Source: a virus
DNA: 47,068 bases
IMG/VR virus record: IMGVR_UViG_3300046817_000437
Span: 1-47,068 of that record
Direction: 5' to 3' (one strand)
This document shows positions 24,530 to 33,297 of this stretch, one piece after another. Each line of letters starts with the position of its first letter. Positions within the stretch are counted from its first letter, which is position 1. Below the pieces are notes generated by a model, which did no database searches, had not been told where the DNA came from, and saw only the letters and a list, made by a program, of their open reading frames with translations. A program made the position numbers and the translations under genes.

Positions 24530-25845
24530 ATCTTGTTCACCGAAGTCTGCGGCGCACGATCTGCTTCCGGTTCCGCCGGGAGGAAGAGCTGGCTTCCCCC
24601 GGGCACTATGATCGCGGGAATGATTGGGAGCGTCGAGCCGGTGGCGTCGTTACCACTGGCGATGCTCACCAGGACCGCGCCGCTTACAGCACTGTGGAGA
24701 GTGAGCTGGACTTGGTTGTCGCCGGGCCCGAGATCCGCAAAGTCCACGGTGATGGGCGTGCCTCCGTCGGTCACGCGGAACGCCGTCGTCGTGGGACTGT
24801 TCGCCCATAGGTCCTGGTCAAACGTGATCACCGCGAGGGTTGACGTCTTCATGTAGACGTTGGTGATGCGGGGGCCACGGCGGGGACTGTTTCCGTAGAC
24901 TCCACCGGAGATCGCTGCCCACCAACGCTGCGCCAGCCGGTCAGCCTCGGAATTGTCTGGGTGGGTACCGTCTGCCTCGTTCATGTCGATGAGCATTGCA
25001 CCGGGATGGGTGATCCCTGCGAAGACCGCGTCGAGGATTCCGGCTCTTACTTGGTCTTCGACGGTGCGAAGGGTTCCCGTGCTCGAGGGACAGTTTCCGA
25101 AGACCCCGTGCAAGTGGATTGTGGGAGCGGGGAGGTGAGCGTTCACATACGCCGTTGCGGCAGCCAGACTTGCTTTCACGGCGCTGCGTGTTTGGTTCCC
25201 GCCGCTAATGACATCGTTCGATCCTAAGTGCCAGAGGACGAAGCGTACACGGTTTAGAAACGCACTTGCGGCTGCGGCTACTGCGTTGTCGGGGAGGGTA
25301 CCGGATTCCCATTGGGCAGTGTGCGTGCCACTGGACGCTGAGTTCATGTAGGCGACAGGAACACCTTGTTCCGCTGCGATGAGCCCTACGAGCTTCGCCC
25401 AAGCTCCAGCATCCGGGGTAAGGTCTGCACGGACCCATTCAAATCCGTTGTGTGAGTAGCGATTACGTGGACTTGCCGTCGCAGACGCTGAGGACGTGAT
25501 GTTTTGACCCGCCGCGATCGAATCCCCGCAGATGAGGAAGAAGTCGCCGAGCATGAGCTCGGCCGTCGCAGTCTGCGCGTGATCGTTGGACATTCGGATC
25601 ACGAGTACTCGGCTGCCGGAGGTGACTGCGGGCAGGGTCCCAGTCCACGCTCCCGATCCGATGGTTTGGGCGCTTAGGGTTACGAACGCACCGGAGTCAA
25701 GTTGGGCTTCGACAGAGACCGGGGTAGTAGTGGCGTAGGTTCCGCTGAGCACGACGTCCGTGGCAGACCCATCGTTGTTCCGCTGCCACGAGACGATCGT
25801 GCCGCCCGTATCGAAGTCGACGTAGGTGTTGAGCGCGATGGACAT
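24526..25845 (-). CDS. SGNH-fold (GDSL-type) esterase in the tail module, 439 aa
   Basis: The catalytic set is complete: block I G107-D108-S109 (LICGDSIAAGQ), block III GSND at 208-211, and block V D292-x2-H295 (ADGTHPDNSEADRLAQ). The first 95 residues form a beta-sandwich-like domain and the last 110 a second beta domain, so it resembles two-domain carbohydrate esterases. In a virion operon it probably deacetylates or cleaves ester groups on host surface polysaccharide. It shares TAATG with the preceding gene. Substrate unknown. Confidence 0.82.
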   Translation of the reverse strand: MSIALNTYVDFDTGGTIVSWQRNNDGSATDVVLSGTYATTTPVSVEAQLDSGAFVTLSAQTIGSGAWTGTLPAVTSGSRVLVIRMSNDHAQTATAELMLGDFFLICGDSIAAGQNITSSASATASPRNRYSHNGFEWVRADLTPDAGAWAKLVGLIAAEQGVPVAYMNSASSGTHTAQWESGTLPDNAVAAAASAFLNRVRFVLWHLGSNDVISGGNQTRSAVKASLAAATAYVNAHLPAPTIHLHGVFGNCPSSTGTLRTVEDQVRAGILDAVFAGITHPGAMLIDMNEADGTHPDNSEADRLAQRWWAAISGGVYGNSPRRGPRITNVYMKTSTLAVITFDQDLWANSPTTTAFRVTDGGTPITVDFADLGPGDNQVQLTLHSAVSGAVLVSIASGNDATGSTLPIIPAIIVPGGSQLFLPAEPEADRAPQTSVNKI

Positions 25846-26543
25846 TAGAGAAGCGTTACCACGCGTTCGAAGGTGTCATCGCAACTGGTTGCTGTTGCGC
25901 GGAGGACGACCACGTTCCCGTTCAGATCCGCCGCGAGGAAGTCGACGGTATAGATGCCGTTGGCAACCTCAGTTACGTTCGCGAGGGTACCTGCGGCGAA
26001 GGCTGCTCCGTCAATGCTCCGGGTGCACGTGACCGTTTTGCCGGTAGCCGGGTTGTGGTTCGTGGAGTCCGTCATCATGAACGCGAACTTGGAGAGCGCC
26101 GTGTTCTTCTTCGCATTGCCCGCCGAGAGCACACTGGCGCCGATGTCCCGCGCGGTCTGGGCCGTGCCCGAGCCGGTCGGACCCATCTTCACCATGTTCG
26201 CGTCCGACAGCCCTGCACCATCGATAACCGTCTTGTTGAAGTTCGGCGCGGTGGTGAACACCGTCGCCGGGACTGCGATGACGACAATGCTCCCAGTGAC
26301 TGACTTCGCACTGAAGAACAAGATGTCCGCATTCGTCTCGGCCTGTGTCAGGTCGAATTGGTAGTAGCCCTTCGCGTTGGTCGAGTCCATTTCTGTCGCG
26401 GAGGTGTCCCCCAGCACGGTGACGCCACCGAAGTCCTTGTCGACGTAGGCCGTGATGTTTCCTGCGTCACCGGTCTTGGGGAGGTTCGTCGTAGCATCGA
26501 ACGCGAAGACGATGAGTTTTTGAGAGGCGACGTTCTTCTGCAT
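25845..26543 (-). CDS. Virion structural protein, 232 aa
   Basis: Starts at ATG 26543 sharing TAATG with its neighbour. Beta-rich, Thr/Ala/Val-rich: KLIVFAFDATTNLPKTGDAG, ITAYVDKDFGGVTVLGDTSA, GYYQFDLTQAETNADILFF, and a C-terminal IYTVDFLAADLNGNVVVLRA. These look like repeated Ig-like or jelly-roll strands of neck or tail accessory proteins. No enzyme motif. Exact part unknown. Confidence 0.6.
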   Translation of the reverse strand: MQKNVASQKLIVFAFDATTNLPKTGDAGNITAYVDKDFGGVTVLGDTSATEMDSTNAKGYYQFDLTQAETNADILFFSAKSVTGSIVVIAVPATVFTTAPNFNKTVIDGAGLSDANMVKMGPTGSGTAQTARDIGASVLSAGNAKKNTALSKFAFMMTDSTNHNPATGKTVTCTRSIDGAAFAAGTLANVTEVANGIYTVDFLAADLNGNVVVLRATATSCDDTFERVVTLL

Positions 26544-27253
26544 TAGAGTGAACTCCCGTTACCGAGAAGACGAGCGAAGAAGGGGGTTGGGATCGTGCCG
26601 CCGCCACCACCCGTGGGTTTGAGCGAGAAGGAAATGGTCAGCCAGAAGGACGGACTACCCGTGTCCATAACGGCTGCAGTGGGCACGCCGGATGTAGACA
26701 AAGGACATGTGAACAATGCTGCTCCGGGATCAAGCGCAGACTCGATGATCCGCGTGCAACCGGACGTGGCTGAGATACTCGGGCCATTTCCCCACGTGGC
26801 GATGATCGGCAGGGCATTGGTGATGCCAGGAGTAATGGGTGCCGGTGTATATGCAGGAGCCGAAGCCGTTTCAGAACTAACGGTTGGGGAGACGTCCAAC
26901 GTGGCTGCGTCTAGATCCCCGTTACCCGAGATCACTTGGAAGTCGAGATTCCCGCCACCGGGCCACTGGATGTTGAATGTGTGGTTGCCGGCATTGGCCC
27001 CGAGGTTCATCCACGCAACGCCCATGTTATCCGTACCGTTATGGCCTGTGACGCCAGTGGTGGTAAGGTTTGCGAGGAAACTCACCCCGTTGTAGGTGAG
27101 AGCCGTAATTCCAGCGACGGTGGCCGGAGCGTTGAAATTATTGATGATTAACACCAGCCAGGTGTCGCCAGTCGTGTCATAGGCGGGAGTTGTGAAGTTT
27201 CCCGACGAGTCGAAACTGAAATCGTGGGAGTGCGTTTGGGCTAGAGCTGCCAT
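26543..27253 (-). CDS. Virion structural protein, 236 aa
   Basis: Beta-rich with many Gly, Asn and Thr (TWLVLIINNFNAPATVAG, LTYNGVSFLANLTTTG, NHTFNIQWPGGGN). The last 35 residues are Gly-rich then hydrophobic (GGGGGTIPTPFFARLLGNG). Part of a run of four similar-sized structural genes after the 28-kb terminator. No family recognised. Confidence 0.6.
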   Translation of the reverse strand: MAALAQTHSHDFSFDSSGNFTTPAYDTTGDTWLVLIINNFNAPATVAGITALTYNGVSFLANLTTTGVTGHNGTDNMGVAWMNLGANAGNHTFNIQWPGGGNLDFQVISGNGDLDAATLDVSPTVSSETASAPAYTPAPITPGITNALPIIATWGNGPSISATSGCTRIIESALDPGAALFTCPLSTSGVPTAAVMDTGSPSFWLTISFSLKPTGGGGGTIPTPFFARLLGNGSSL

Positions 27254-27265
27254 TAGCGCACCGCC

Positions 27266-27703
27266 TTACACATGTGCCACCGTGAAGATGTTTGCGCCGA
27301 AGTCCACGGTGAACGTGTCCGGGGTATCCATCGTCATCGGTGAGGGACGAGCCCACCACGCGATGAGTGCGCCACCCGCTACCGTCGCGTTGTAGAGGAC
27401 TGCGTATTGGAACGGGCCGACAGGACCGCTCGCGGTGAAGACGACGTCGGTTCCAGCGAGGGTGAACGTTCCGGAGGCCCCGCTCCCAACATTTGCAACA
27501 CTCGCACCTCCGGCTGAGTACCCGTTGCCGGCGGCGATCTCGACGATGTCTGCGAGGACCGCGTCGGTTGCCTGGACAGGTGCCCGGTTGGTCAGCGCGA
27601 TTTTCAACGTGTCGGAGGTGCTACCGGCTGTCCCGAACAAGTCCTGGATCTTGTTTAACAGGTCCTTCTGCGCGAAGCAGTCGTAGTAGTTATAGGCTGC
27701 CAT
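27266..27703 (-). CDS. Virion structural protein, 145 aa
   Basis: Begins MAAYNYYDCFAQKDLLNKIQ with a short helix, then a beta domain (TLKIALTNRAPVQATDAVLA, FTLAGTDVVFTASGPVGPFQ, YAVLYNATVAGGALIAWWAR). The TLKIALTN and YAVLYN segments match a family of small phage head or neck proteins often found between capsid and tail genes. Role unproven. Confidence 0.6.
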   Translation of the reverse strand: MAAYNYYDCFAQKDLLNKIQDLFGTAGSTSDTLKIALTNRAPVQATDAVLADIVEIAAGNGYSAGGASVANVGSGASGTFTLAGTDVVFTASGPVGPFQYAVLYNATVAGGALIAWWARPSPMTMDTPDTFTVDFGANIFTVAHV

Positions 27704-27708
27704 GGCGG

Positions 27709-28041
27709 TTACCTGTATCCGAAGTTAGCGTTGGCGGGAGCCCCAGGCGCACCAGCACCAGTTTCGGTTGCGGTGCACGCAACTTGGATTCCGTCGCTGA
27801 ACTGGAGCTTGAGGCGGGAGACGTTCGCGGCTTGCCCTCCCGGAATCCCGATGCTCCACTTGGGGACAGTTGTTCCAAGGGTCACGTCAGTAGTTTTAGC
27901 AGCGTCGAAGAACTGGATGAAGATGACGTTCGTGTCCGAGTTGTAGAGGTAGTACGCGTTCAACAACCCGCCGCCAGTTCCTTTGATTGTGCGGACGGCG
28001 TTCGTCAACGCACTTAGTCTAAGTGGGAGATCATTGAACAT
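27709..28041 (-). CDS. Virion structural protein, 110 aa
   Basis: Small beta protein: NAYYLYNSDTNVIFIQFFDA, then VPKWSIGIPGGQAANVSRLK and IQVACTATETGAG. It is the first gene after the intrinsic terminator at 28066-28106. The Gly/Pro-rich C-terminus is short. No family recognised. Confidence 0.6.
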   Translation of the reverse strand: MFNDLPLRLSALTNAVRTIKGTGGGLLNAYYLYNSDTNVIFIQFFDAAKTTDVTLGTTVPKWSIGIPGGQAANVSRLKLQFSDGIQVACTATETGAGAPGAPANANFGYR

Positions 28042-28065
28042 TTTGCGTACTCTCCGGAAAGGGGG

Positions 28066-28106
28066 AAAAACGCGGTTGGGTACCGCTGGGACTAGTACCC
28101 AACCGC
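28066..28106 (-). terminator. Intrinsic terminator between capsid and tail genes
   Basis: On the minus strand GCGGTTGGGTAC (28106-28095) and GTACCCAACCGC (28083-28072) form a perfect 12-bp stem with an 11-nt loop, followed by a T5 run (28070-28066). The preceding gene stops at 28114. This would end or thin transcripts after the capsid block, letting head proteins be made in excess of tail proteins. Confidence 0.85.
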
Positions 28107-28113
28107 CGCATCG

Positions 28114-28374
28114 CTAGGACTGGGTACCCACGATCGTGCCACCGCTGTTCCAGTTGAAGCCCGGGGCCTCAGCCGTTGCAGCGTCGGTTGTGCGGAGGCG
28201 GCCCGACGTATCGAACCACAGATAGTAGTCGAATCCGCCGCTGTCCTGGCCGATCCAACCACCGGGTGAGGTTGCGGTGCTGGTGAACCCGACTGCCAAC
28301 GCACCACCCGGACCGATTCGACGGGTGAACCCAGCAACGATCGGGTTCGCTGCGCCGCTTCTCGTCTGAGCCAT
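28114..28374 (-). CDS. Small head-module protein after the capsid gene, 86 aa
   Basis: Start ATG 28374 (MAQTRSGAANPIVAGFTRRI) directly follows the capsid stop at 28377. Gly/Thr-rich beta protein with YYLWFDTSGRLRTTDA. Its coupling to the capsid gene and its position just before the terminator suggest a head decoration or completion role. No family recognised. Confidence 0.55.
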   Translation of the reverse strand: MAQTRSGAANPIVAGFTRRIGPGGALAVGFTSTATSPGGWIGQDSGGFDYYLWFDTSGRLRTTDAATAEAPGFNWNSGGTIVGTQS

Positions 28375-28376
28375 GG

Positions 28377-29318
28377 TTAGCCTCCAGAGCTCCCGTACGC
28401 TCCACGCCACTCACCGTGACCTGTGGAGTACCGGGCGAAGACCTTGAACAGCGCATCGCCGCTCAGGAAGTCGTCGGCGTCCGAGGTCTCGGGACGCGTA
28501 CGCCACATGAACTTGGCGTCGTGACCCTGGGACTTCTTCGTGCCTTGGCGCCGGGGCTTGCTCAAGACGAACCACGCGTCGTTGTCCGTCAAGTACCTGC
28601 AGGCGAGATACCCGTTCTCGTCGATCGTACCCTTGAGCGGGTTGATTTCGTTGTTCTCCGTGTACGGCTTGTACTCGGACTGCAGGATTTCTTTCGCAGC
28701 CCACATGAAGGGTGGGTTCACAACGCACAGGGCCGGCTTCAGCATGAGCGGCCGTCCGCGATCATCAACCAGCAAGTTGAAGTTGTCCAGAGCGGCCTGA
28801 TAGGCCGTGTAGGAGAAGTCAACGTCGACGCTGGGCTTGTTCGCGTAGGTCGCACCGCCGTCGAGGCGAGTGTGTGCGGTGGAGAACAGGGCGAGACCGT
28901 CGAAGCCCTGATCGGGCACGAGCGTGGAGACGAAGCCCCGGTTTAGGAGCGACCACGCGTCGACTTCGATCTTGTAGGCAGCGGCCCTGCCGAGCTCGGC
29001 TGCCATCCCGTGCATGATGTCGTAGAGGTCGTCGTCCCACATTTCTCGGGTGATTCGGAATCCGAGTCCGAACGAGTTGTGGGTGTAACGTACGGTCGTG
29101 CCCTGGATGGGGTCATCGAACGACGTGTTGGTGCCTTCGGGCTTCGGGAGCATGGCTCCGAGACCCGCGACCTTGAGGTCTTCCTCGTACGCACGGACGC
29201 TATCGAAAGTGCTGAAGACCGGCGGCCACTGTGGGACCTGCTCGTCGATCTCGTTGAACAACACTTCGTAAAGCCCGGGCGCGAGGAGGCTTGAAAATCC
29301 GCCTGTGTTGGTGGACAT
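28377..29318 (-). CDS. Major capsid protein, HK97-fold, Mu gpT-like
   Basis: 313 residues. Features of the Mu gpT-type capsid family: acidic helix EDLKVAGLGAMLPKPEG, YTHNSFGLGFRITREMWDDD, the spine-helix-like LGRAAAYKIEVDAWSLLNRG, then FDGLALFSTAHTRLDGGATY, and the P-domain segment RPLMLKPALCVVNPPFMWAA. The run DNDAWFVLSKPRRQG with ALFKVFARYSTGHGEW closes the fold. Expected to be the most abundant virion protein. Confidence 0.85.
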   Translation of the reverse strand: MSTNTGGFSSLLAPGLYEVLFNEIDEQVPQWPPVFSTFDSVRAYEEDLKVAGLGAMLPKPEGTNTSFDDPIQGTTVRYTHNSFGLGFRITREMWDDDLYDIMHGMAAELGRAAAYKIEVDAWSLLNRGFVSTLVPDQGFDGLALFSTAHTRLDGGATYANKPSVDVDFSYTAYQAALDNFNLLVDDRGRPLMLKPALCVVNPPFMWAAKEILQSEYKPYTENNEINPLKGTIDENGYLACRYLTDNDAWFVLSKPRRQGTKKSQGHDAKFMWRTRPETSDADDFLSGDALFKVFARYSTGHGEWRGAYGSSGG

Positions 29319-29328
29319 GGTCTCCTCG

Positions 29329-29844
29329 TTACACTACGTGAGCGCCCTGGAAGTACGTGGCGTCGAAGGCAAAGAAGATCTGTCCGAGGGTATCACCCAC
29401 GGCAGCCTGCACTCCGTCGCATACGCCCAACCAGAAGCCCCAGACGACGACACGCTTCGCGGTCGTTTCCGTCTTGTCGACGTACCAGGTACCTGTTCCC
29501 GAGTGCTTCGCGATACCGTAGGACAAGCCCCGATCGGTTGCCGCAGTCTGCACGCCAGCCGCACCATCGTCCAGGTTTCCCTGGAACAAGTTGCCGAAGC
29601 CGGCGAGATACACGCTCTGCTGCACGAGGTTCACCGAGGCCTTGTTGTGGCCCGGTCCGCTCGCGATGCCCATGACGACTGTGGGATCGGCTCCCGCTTC
29701 CTGCAAATAGCCGGAGGCGAGAACGACACACGCGCCCTGTTTGAACGTCTGCGTGGCTGCTTCGGGAAACGCTTCCTGAGCAACCGAGTACCCGATCAAG
29801 TTCTTGGCTACGGTCATCGCAACGCGTGGTTGCGTGATTGCCAT
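29329..29844 (-). CDS. Head decoration-like protein, 171 aa
   Basis: Lies immediately before the capsid gene in transcription order, ten bases upstream. Beta-rich: QTFKQGACVVLASGYLQEAG, VNLVQQSVYLAGFGNLFQGN, then TGTWYVDKTETTAKRVVVWG. A capsid-adjacent gene of this size is usually a decoration or capsid-stabilising protein; no direct signature was seen. Confidence 0.55.
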   Translation of the reverse strand: MAITQPRVAMTVAKNLIGYSVAQEAFPEAATQTFKQGACVVLASGYLQEAGADPTVVMGIASGPGHNKASVNLVQQSVYLAGFGNLFQGNLDDGAAGVQTAATDRGLSYGIAKHSGTGTWYVDKTETTAKRVVVWGFWLGVCDGVQAAVGDTLGQIFFAFDATYFQGAHVV

Positions 29845-29871
29845 CTTCGTACTCCTTTGGTCCTAGGGAAA

Positions 29872-30336
29872 TTACTTCGAGGACAAGCTGGAGACTTCCT
29901 CCGCGGTGTATCCCGCGTCGGAGGTCTGAAAGGCGAGTCCGCGCTTCGCGTACCGGTTACCGTAGCGACCGTGCAAAGCCCGGCTCGCGTTTTCGTTCGT
30001 GCGCTCGACAGCATCGTCGAGGAGTCCTTCGTGCTGCGCTTGCAGCGTCTTGCGACGGGCGCCAACAGTCGCTTCCCAGCGTGCGCGGGGAATCCGCATC
30101 AGCAGGAGGTCGCGACCGCGGCGTCTCGTGTTCTCGGACACTGCGGGTGTTTCACCCGGCCGGCCCGGAATGTGCACTTCCGGCTTTTCGAAGTGGACGA
30201 CTTCGTAGCCTTCTTCCTGGTGCTTGAGCATGGCGCGATCGTCCGTGTTGCACCAGCGGTATACGAAGTTCGGGTCTCGGTCCTTGTCGGGAACCGTGAA
30301 CTGGTCAGTGACGCCTGGGGCGAATCGCTCAGCCAT
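29872..30336 (-). CDS. Head-assembly-module protein, 154 aa
   Basis: Start ATG 30336 (MAERFAPGVTDQFTV); the frame is open further up, but that region belongs to the preceding gene. Residues 20-55 have FVYRWCNTDDRAMLKHQEEG, then a basic helical C-terminus (RRKTLQAQHEGLLDDAVERT). Similar proteins precede decoration and capsid genes in other podovirus-like genomes. Unknown exact role. Confidence 0.55.
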   Translation of the reverse strand: MAERFAPGVTDQFTVPDKDRDPNFVYRWCNTDDRAMLKHQEEGYEVVHFEKPEVHIPGRPGETPAVSENTRRRGRDLLLMRIPRARWEATVGARRKTLQAQHEGLLDDAVERTNENASRALHGRYGNRYAKRGLAFQTSDAGYTAEEVSSLSSK

Positions 30337-31126
30337 AGATCCTGCTCTTGGGACGGTTGGGGTTCTGGCCGGCGGCAGCAGTGCCAGCGTTGAGCTCTTC
30401 TTGCGTGGTCCCACGGCCCACAAGCTGCTCGAGGTATTTGTCATGGGAGATGCCCATGCTTGCTGCGATGCGTTCCGTTTTCAAGTTCCCCTTCAGGCCC
30501 ACGGGTCCCGGCGGCGTAGGCTTCCCGGCTGGTTGCCTTGCTCCGGGGCTTGCGGCGGCGCTGGCCGGGGGCACCGCGCGGGGCTTCGCCACCGGAGCGG
30601 GAACCGGGGCCGCAGGCGCGGCAGGAGGCGTCGGAATGATTCCTGCGGAATCGGGCGCGGGTTCGGGTTCGGGTTCCGGCTCTTCGAACTCCTGCCCGAG
30701 TAGTCTCGCCTGTTCCCGCGGCTCCTGGGACTTGAGAAAGATGTACATCTGCCGGTGCAGATCCCGCATCGTCTTCTGCTGCGGCTGCATGTTGGCTTTC
30801 GCCTTCTTGATTGCTTCGCGGTACTTGTCGTAGTCGGGGACGGTCTTCGCAAAGCCTTCTTCGTCGTCCTGTTCCAGCCGGTTAGCGGAACTCACGAGCA
30901 AGTTCGTTAGCGAGTCCGTACGAGCCTTCGCGGCTTCGTCGAGTGCTTCCTGCGGGGTCTTCGGCTTCGGAGCTTCCGCGGGCTTTGCAGGCGGTGTCCC
31001 AGCGGGAGCAGTCGCCTGCGCTTCGAGGTGTTCGAGATATTCCATGACTTCGTCGACGTGTCTCCCGGCAAAGCGGGCGGGGGCTGTGATGATGCCGTCG
31101 CTCCCGTATTCCAGTTTCATCGCCAT
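30329..31126 (-). CDS. Putative scaffold / head-assembly protein, 265 aa
   Basis: Start ATG 31126 (MAMKLEYGSDGIITAPARFA). Acidic helical parts (QEALDEAAKARTDSLTNLLV; LRxQEPREQARLLGQEFEE-type segment) flank a long Pro/Ala-rich linker (residues 155-215). High charge, helical content and disorder just ahead of the capsid gene fit a scaffolding protein. The start is preceded by GGATACTAAC, the same junction as at 33520. Overlaps the next gene by 8 bp. Confidence 0.5.
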   Translation of the reverse strand: MAMKLEYGSDGIITAPARFAGRHVDEVMEYLEHLEAQATAPAGTPPAKPAEAPKPKTPQEALDEAAKARTDSLTNLLVSSANRLEQDDEEGFAKTVPDYDKYREAIKKAKANMQPQQKTMRDLHRQMYIFLKSQEPREQARLLGQEFEEPEPEPEPAPDSAGIIPTPPAAPAAPVPAPVAKPRAVPPASAAASPGARQPAGKPTPPGPVGLKGNLKTERIAASMGISHDKYLEQLVGRGTTQEELNAGTAAAGQNPNRPKSRIYG

Positions 31127-31127
31127 G

Positions 31128-31364
31128 TTAGTATCCTGTAGCAAGGTTCCGAGTGCGGATCGCAACCGGCCGTTCTTCCTGCATCGCTCGCAAGGTCTCG
31201 AGCTTCTTCGAGATGTATTGGACTTGACCCTGCAAGCGCATTAGCTCGTCCTGTGACTTACATCCCACTAATACGACGTGGGAACTGAGGAGCTCCCCCT
31301 CCAGGTCCTGGAGCACCAGGTCCCGGGTTCCCTGGGGGAGGGCCTGCCATCGGACTTGGTCCAC
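31128..31364 (-). CDS. Hypothetical protein overlapping the portal end, 78 aa
   Basis: Helical protein (LMRLQGQVQYISKKLETLRA) whose N-terminus overlaps the 3' end of the portal gene by 107 bp. It ends one base before the scaffold-like gene with a stop inside GGATACTAAC. Coiled-coil-like character suggests an assembly helper. No family recognised. Confidence 0.5.
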   Translation of the reverse strand: MDQVRWQALPQGTRDLVLQDLEGELLSSHVVLVGCKSQDELMRLQGQVQYISKKLETLRAMQEERPVAIRTRNLATGY

Positions 31365-33297
31365 CTGGTCCTCCTGGGCCTATGGCCCCTTGTGGGCCGG
31401 CTGGCGGCTGCCCGCCTCCCATGCTTTGCCCGGCTTGCATGATCTGCATGACTTGCTGGATGCCGGGAACCAGCTCGTTGATGTTGTCGACGTCGAAGCG
31501 TTCTACGAACTTGACCATCATCTTGTTCGCGGCGTCCATGACTGCCATGGCCAGCATCTTTTGCTGGGGTGGGAACTGGGGGTTTAGGAGCACTCCACCC
31601 AGCTGCATAAGCCTCGCGTAGTAGTCGTTGAGGATGGTGATCAAGACTTGGAAGTTCTGGACCTCGATATCCCGGTTTACTTTCTCCGAGGACATTTGGA
31701 GTCTGAGGCCGAAGATCTCGCGGAGGTCCCCCTGCGGCAGTTGGAGCATCCGCGTGGCGGTGATTGGGGTCCCTTCCGGCCGGATCTGCTGCTCGAGCTG
31801 GAGAGTCAAGTAGAGCAGCGAGACGATGGAGTCCCGCATGTCGTCGATACTGACCCAGTAGCGGAGGTTCCCTTCGTTCAACAGGGCAGTAGTGCCGGTG
31901 GCTGTGGCCCGGCTTCCAGCCACAGGACTCTCCACGCCCATCGAGTAGCTGTTGACGCCGCTGCGTTTCTCGGCCCAGAAAGCGGAACTTTGTTCGACAC
32001 TCGGTAGGGTACTGTTACCCATGGACAAGTGGACGATTGCGACGTCTTCTCGGGGGTTGTCGGTGACGATCTTCTTCCCGGGGTAGATGTCCGAGTCAAC
32101 GTCGGCGCCGGGACGGACAACCACAATCCCAGCGATGGCAGCCGTAGCCGCGTCAATCGTCTGGTTGTGAGCGGTGCCGGCTTCTTCCTGGAATGAGATC
32201 ACCTGTTCAGCTACCCCAAGTGCGTCGATCTGATGGGGCATGTGGAGAAACGGGATCCGCACGATGTGGATGGGCCGACCGAAGAACGGATTGTAGATCT
32301 TCCGGACGAATTTCCGGGCCGCCCGCGAATAGGTCAAGATCATCTGTTCGAATTGTGGCGGCGTGTCGACGGGTGCAGTGGCCGTCTTCGGCACTTCGAA
32401 CGTGCCCCAGATTTCGTAGAGCTCGTAGATTGGGATCGTGTTCTCTCCCTTGACCTTGTTCACTTCCTGGGCCGTAGTGAACGCAGGGTCCTGCCGAACT
32501 CCGCCAGTAGCTTTGAATGAATCATCGATCCCGCTGTACATCCCATCCGCCTGAGTCTTGCACAACTCTTGCCAGGTGAACCGGATGCGGTTCGCAACCC
32601 ACGGGAGCTTGCTCCACTCGTCGAAGCCTTCTGGGAATATGCAATCGGGAGAGGATATCTCATCCCAGACGGGACCTTCGTAATCCACGACCTGGGTCTC
32701 GACGATTTCACCACCGCCACCGCCGTACGCGTGGACGACCCGCGTTTTCGAGTCCCACCGGACCTTCATGTAGATCGTACCGTCGACCGACATGTCGTGG
32801 AAGCCGGTGCGGAGCCGGTCCCGCGCTCCGGACTTATCAAAGAACATCGTAGCCCAGTCCCGGAAGTCCTTTTCGAGGCTACCACCCGCAGAGGCGGGGT
32901 TTGGCTGAGCGAGCTGTGGGTCGAGAATCGTACACTCGACCAGGTCCTGGGTGCCCATGAACGCCCGCATCAACCGTGCTACGACATTGTCGACTGTGAT
33001 CCCGACGATAGGGATTACCACGTTCGACGCACCGTCCCACGGGAAGTTCTTCTTCTCGTGTTCGGGTAACGCCCGGTACGCCCGCCGTAAGTTCATGATC
33101 TTGCGTTCACGTTGAACGTGCGTAGCCAGAGCTGCGCTCAGCTGCTGCTCGATCTCGTTCACGAGCGCGGCTTCTTGATCCGGGTCGAGGTCTATGTCGG
33201 TTGCTTCTACTTGTGGCACTGGGGAGTTAGTGTGCTCGGCGGGATACGCCGGTGAGTGCGTCGCGGATGGCGTCCTGGGTCTTGCTCTCGAGGGCAC
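31258..33297 (-). CDS. Portal protein, podovirus type, 679 aa
   Basis: Position after TerL and length fit a portal. Diagnostic-looking segments: FPWDGASNVVIPIVGITVDN near residue 85, DLVECTILDPQLAQ, WDSKTRVVHAYGGGGGEIVE, ISSPDCIFPEGFDEWSKLPW, then a helical stem part (IISFQEEAGTAHNQTIDA) and DNPREDVAIVHLS. The last 60 residues are Gly/Pro/Met-rich. GTG 33297 is an open start that overlaps the previous gene by 71 bp; the next in-frame candidate is the GTG at VPQVEATDI. It should form the 12-fold ring through which DNA passes. Confidence 0.82.
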   Translation of the reverse strand: MPSRARPRTPSATHSPAYPAEHTNSPVPQVEATDIDLDPDQEAALVNEIEQQLSAALATHVQRERKIMNLRRAYRALPEHEKKNFPWDGASNVVIPIVGITVDNVVARLMRAFMGTQDLVECTILDPQLAQPNPASAGGSLEKDFRDWATMFFDKSGARDRLRTGFHDMSVDGTIYMKVRWDSKTRVVHAYGGGGGEIVETQVVDYEGPVWDEISSPDCIFPEGFDEWSKLPWVANRIRFTWQELCKTQADGMYSGIDDSFKATGGVRQDPAFTTAQEVNKVKGENTIPIYELYEIWGTFEVPKTATAPVDTPPQFEQMILTYSRAARKFVRKIYNPFFGRPIHIVRIPFLHMPHQIDALGVAEQVISFQEEAGTAHNQTIDAATAAIAGIVVVRPGADVDSDIYPGKKIVTDNPREDVAIVHLSMGNSTLPSVEQSSAFWAEKRSGVNSYSMGVESPVAGSRATATGTTALLNEGNLRYWVSIDDMRDSIVSLLYLTLQLEQQIRPEGTPITATRMLQLPQGDLREIFGLRLQMSSEKVNRDIEVQNFQVLITILNDYYARLMQLGGVLLNPQFPPQQKMLAMAVMDAANKMMVKFVERFDVDNINELVPGIQQVMQIMQAGQSMGGGQPPAGPQGAIGPGGPGGPSPMAGPPPGNPGPGAPGPGGGAPQFPRRISGM

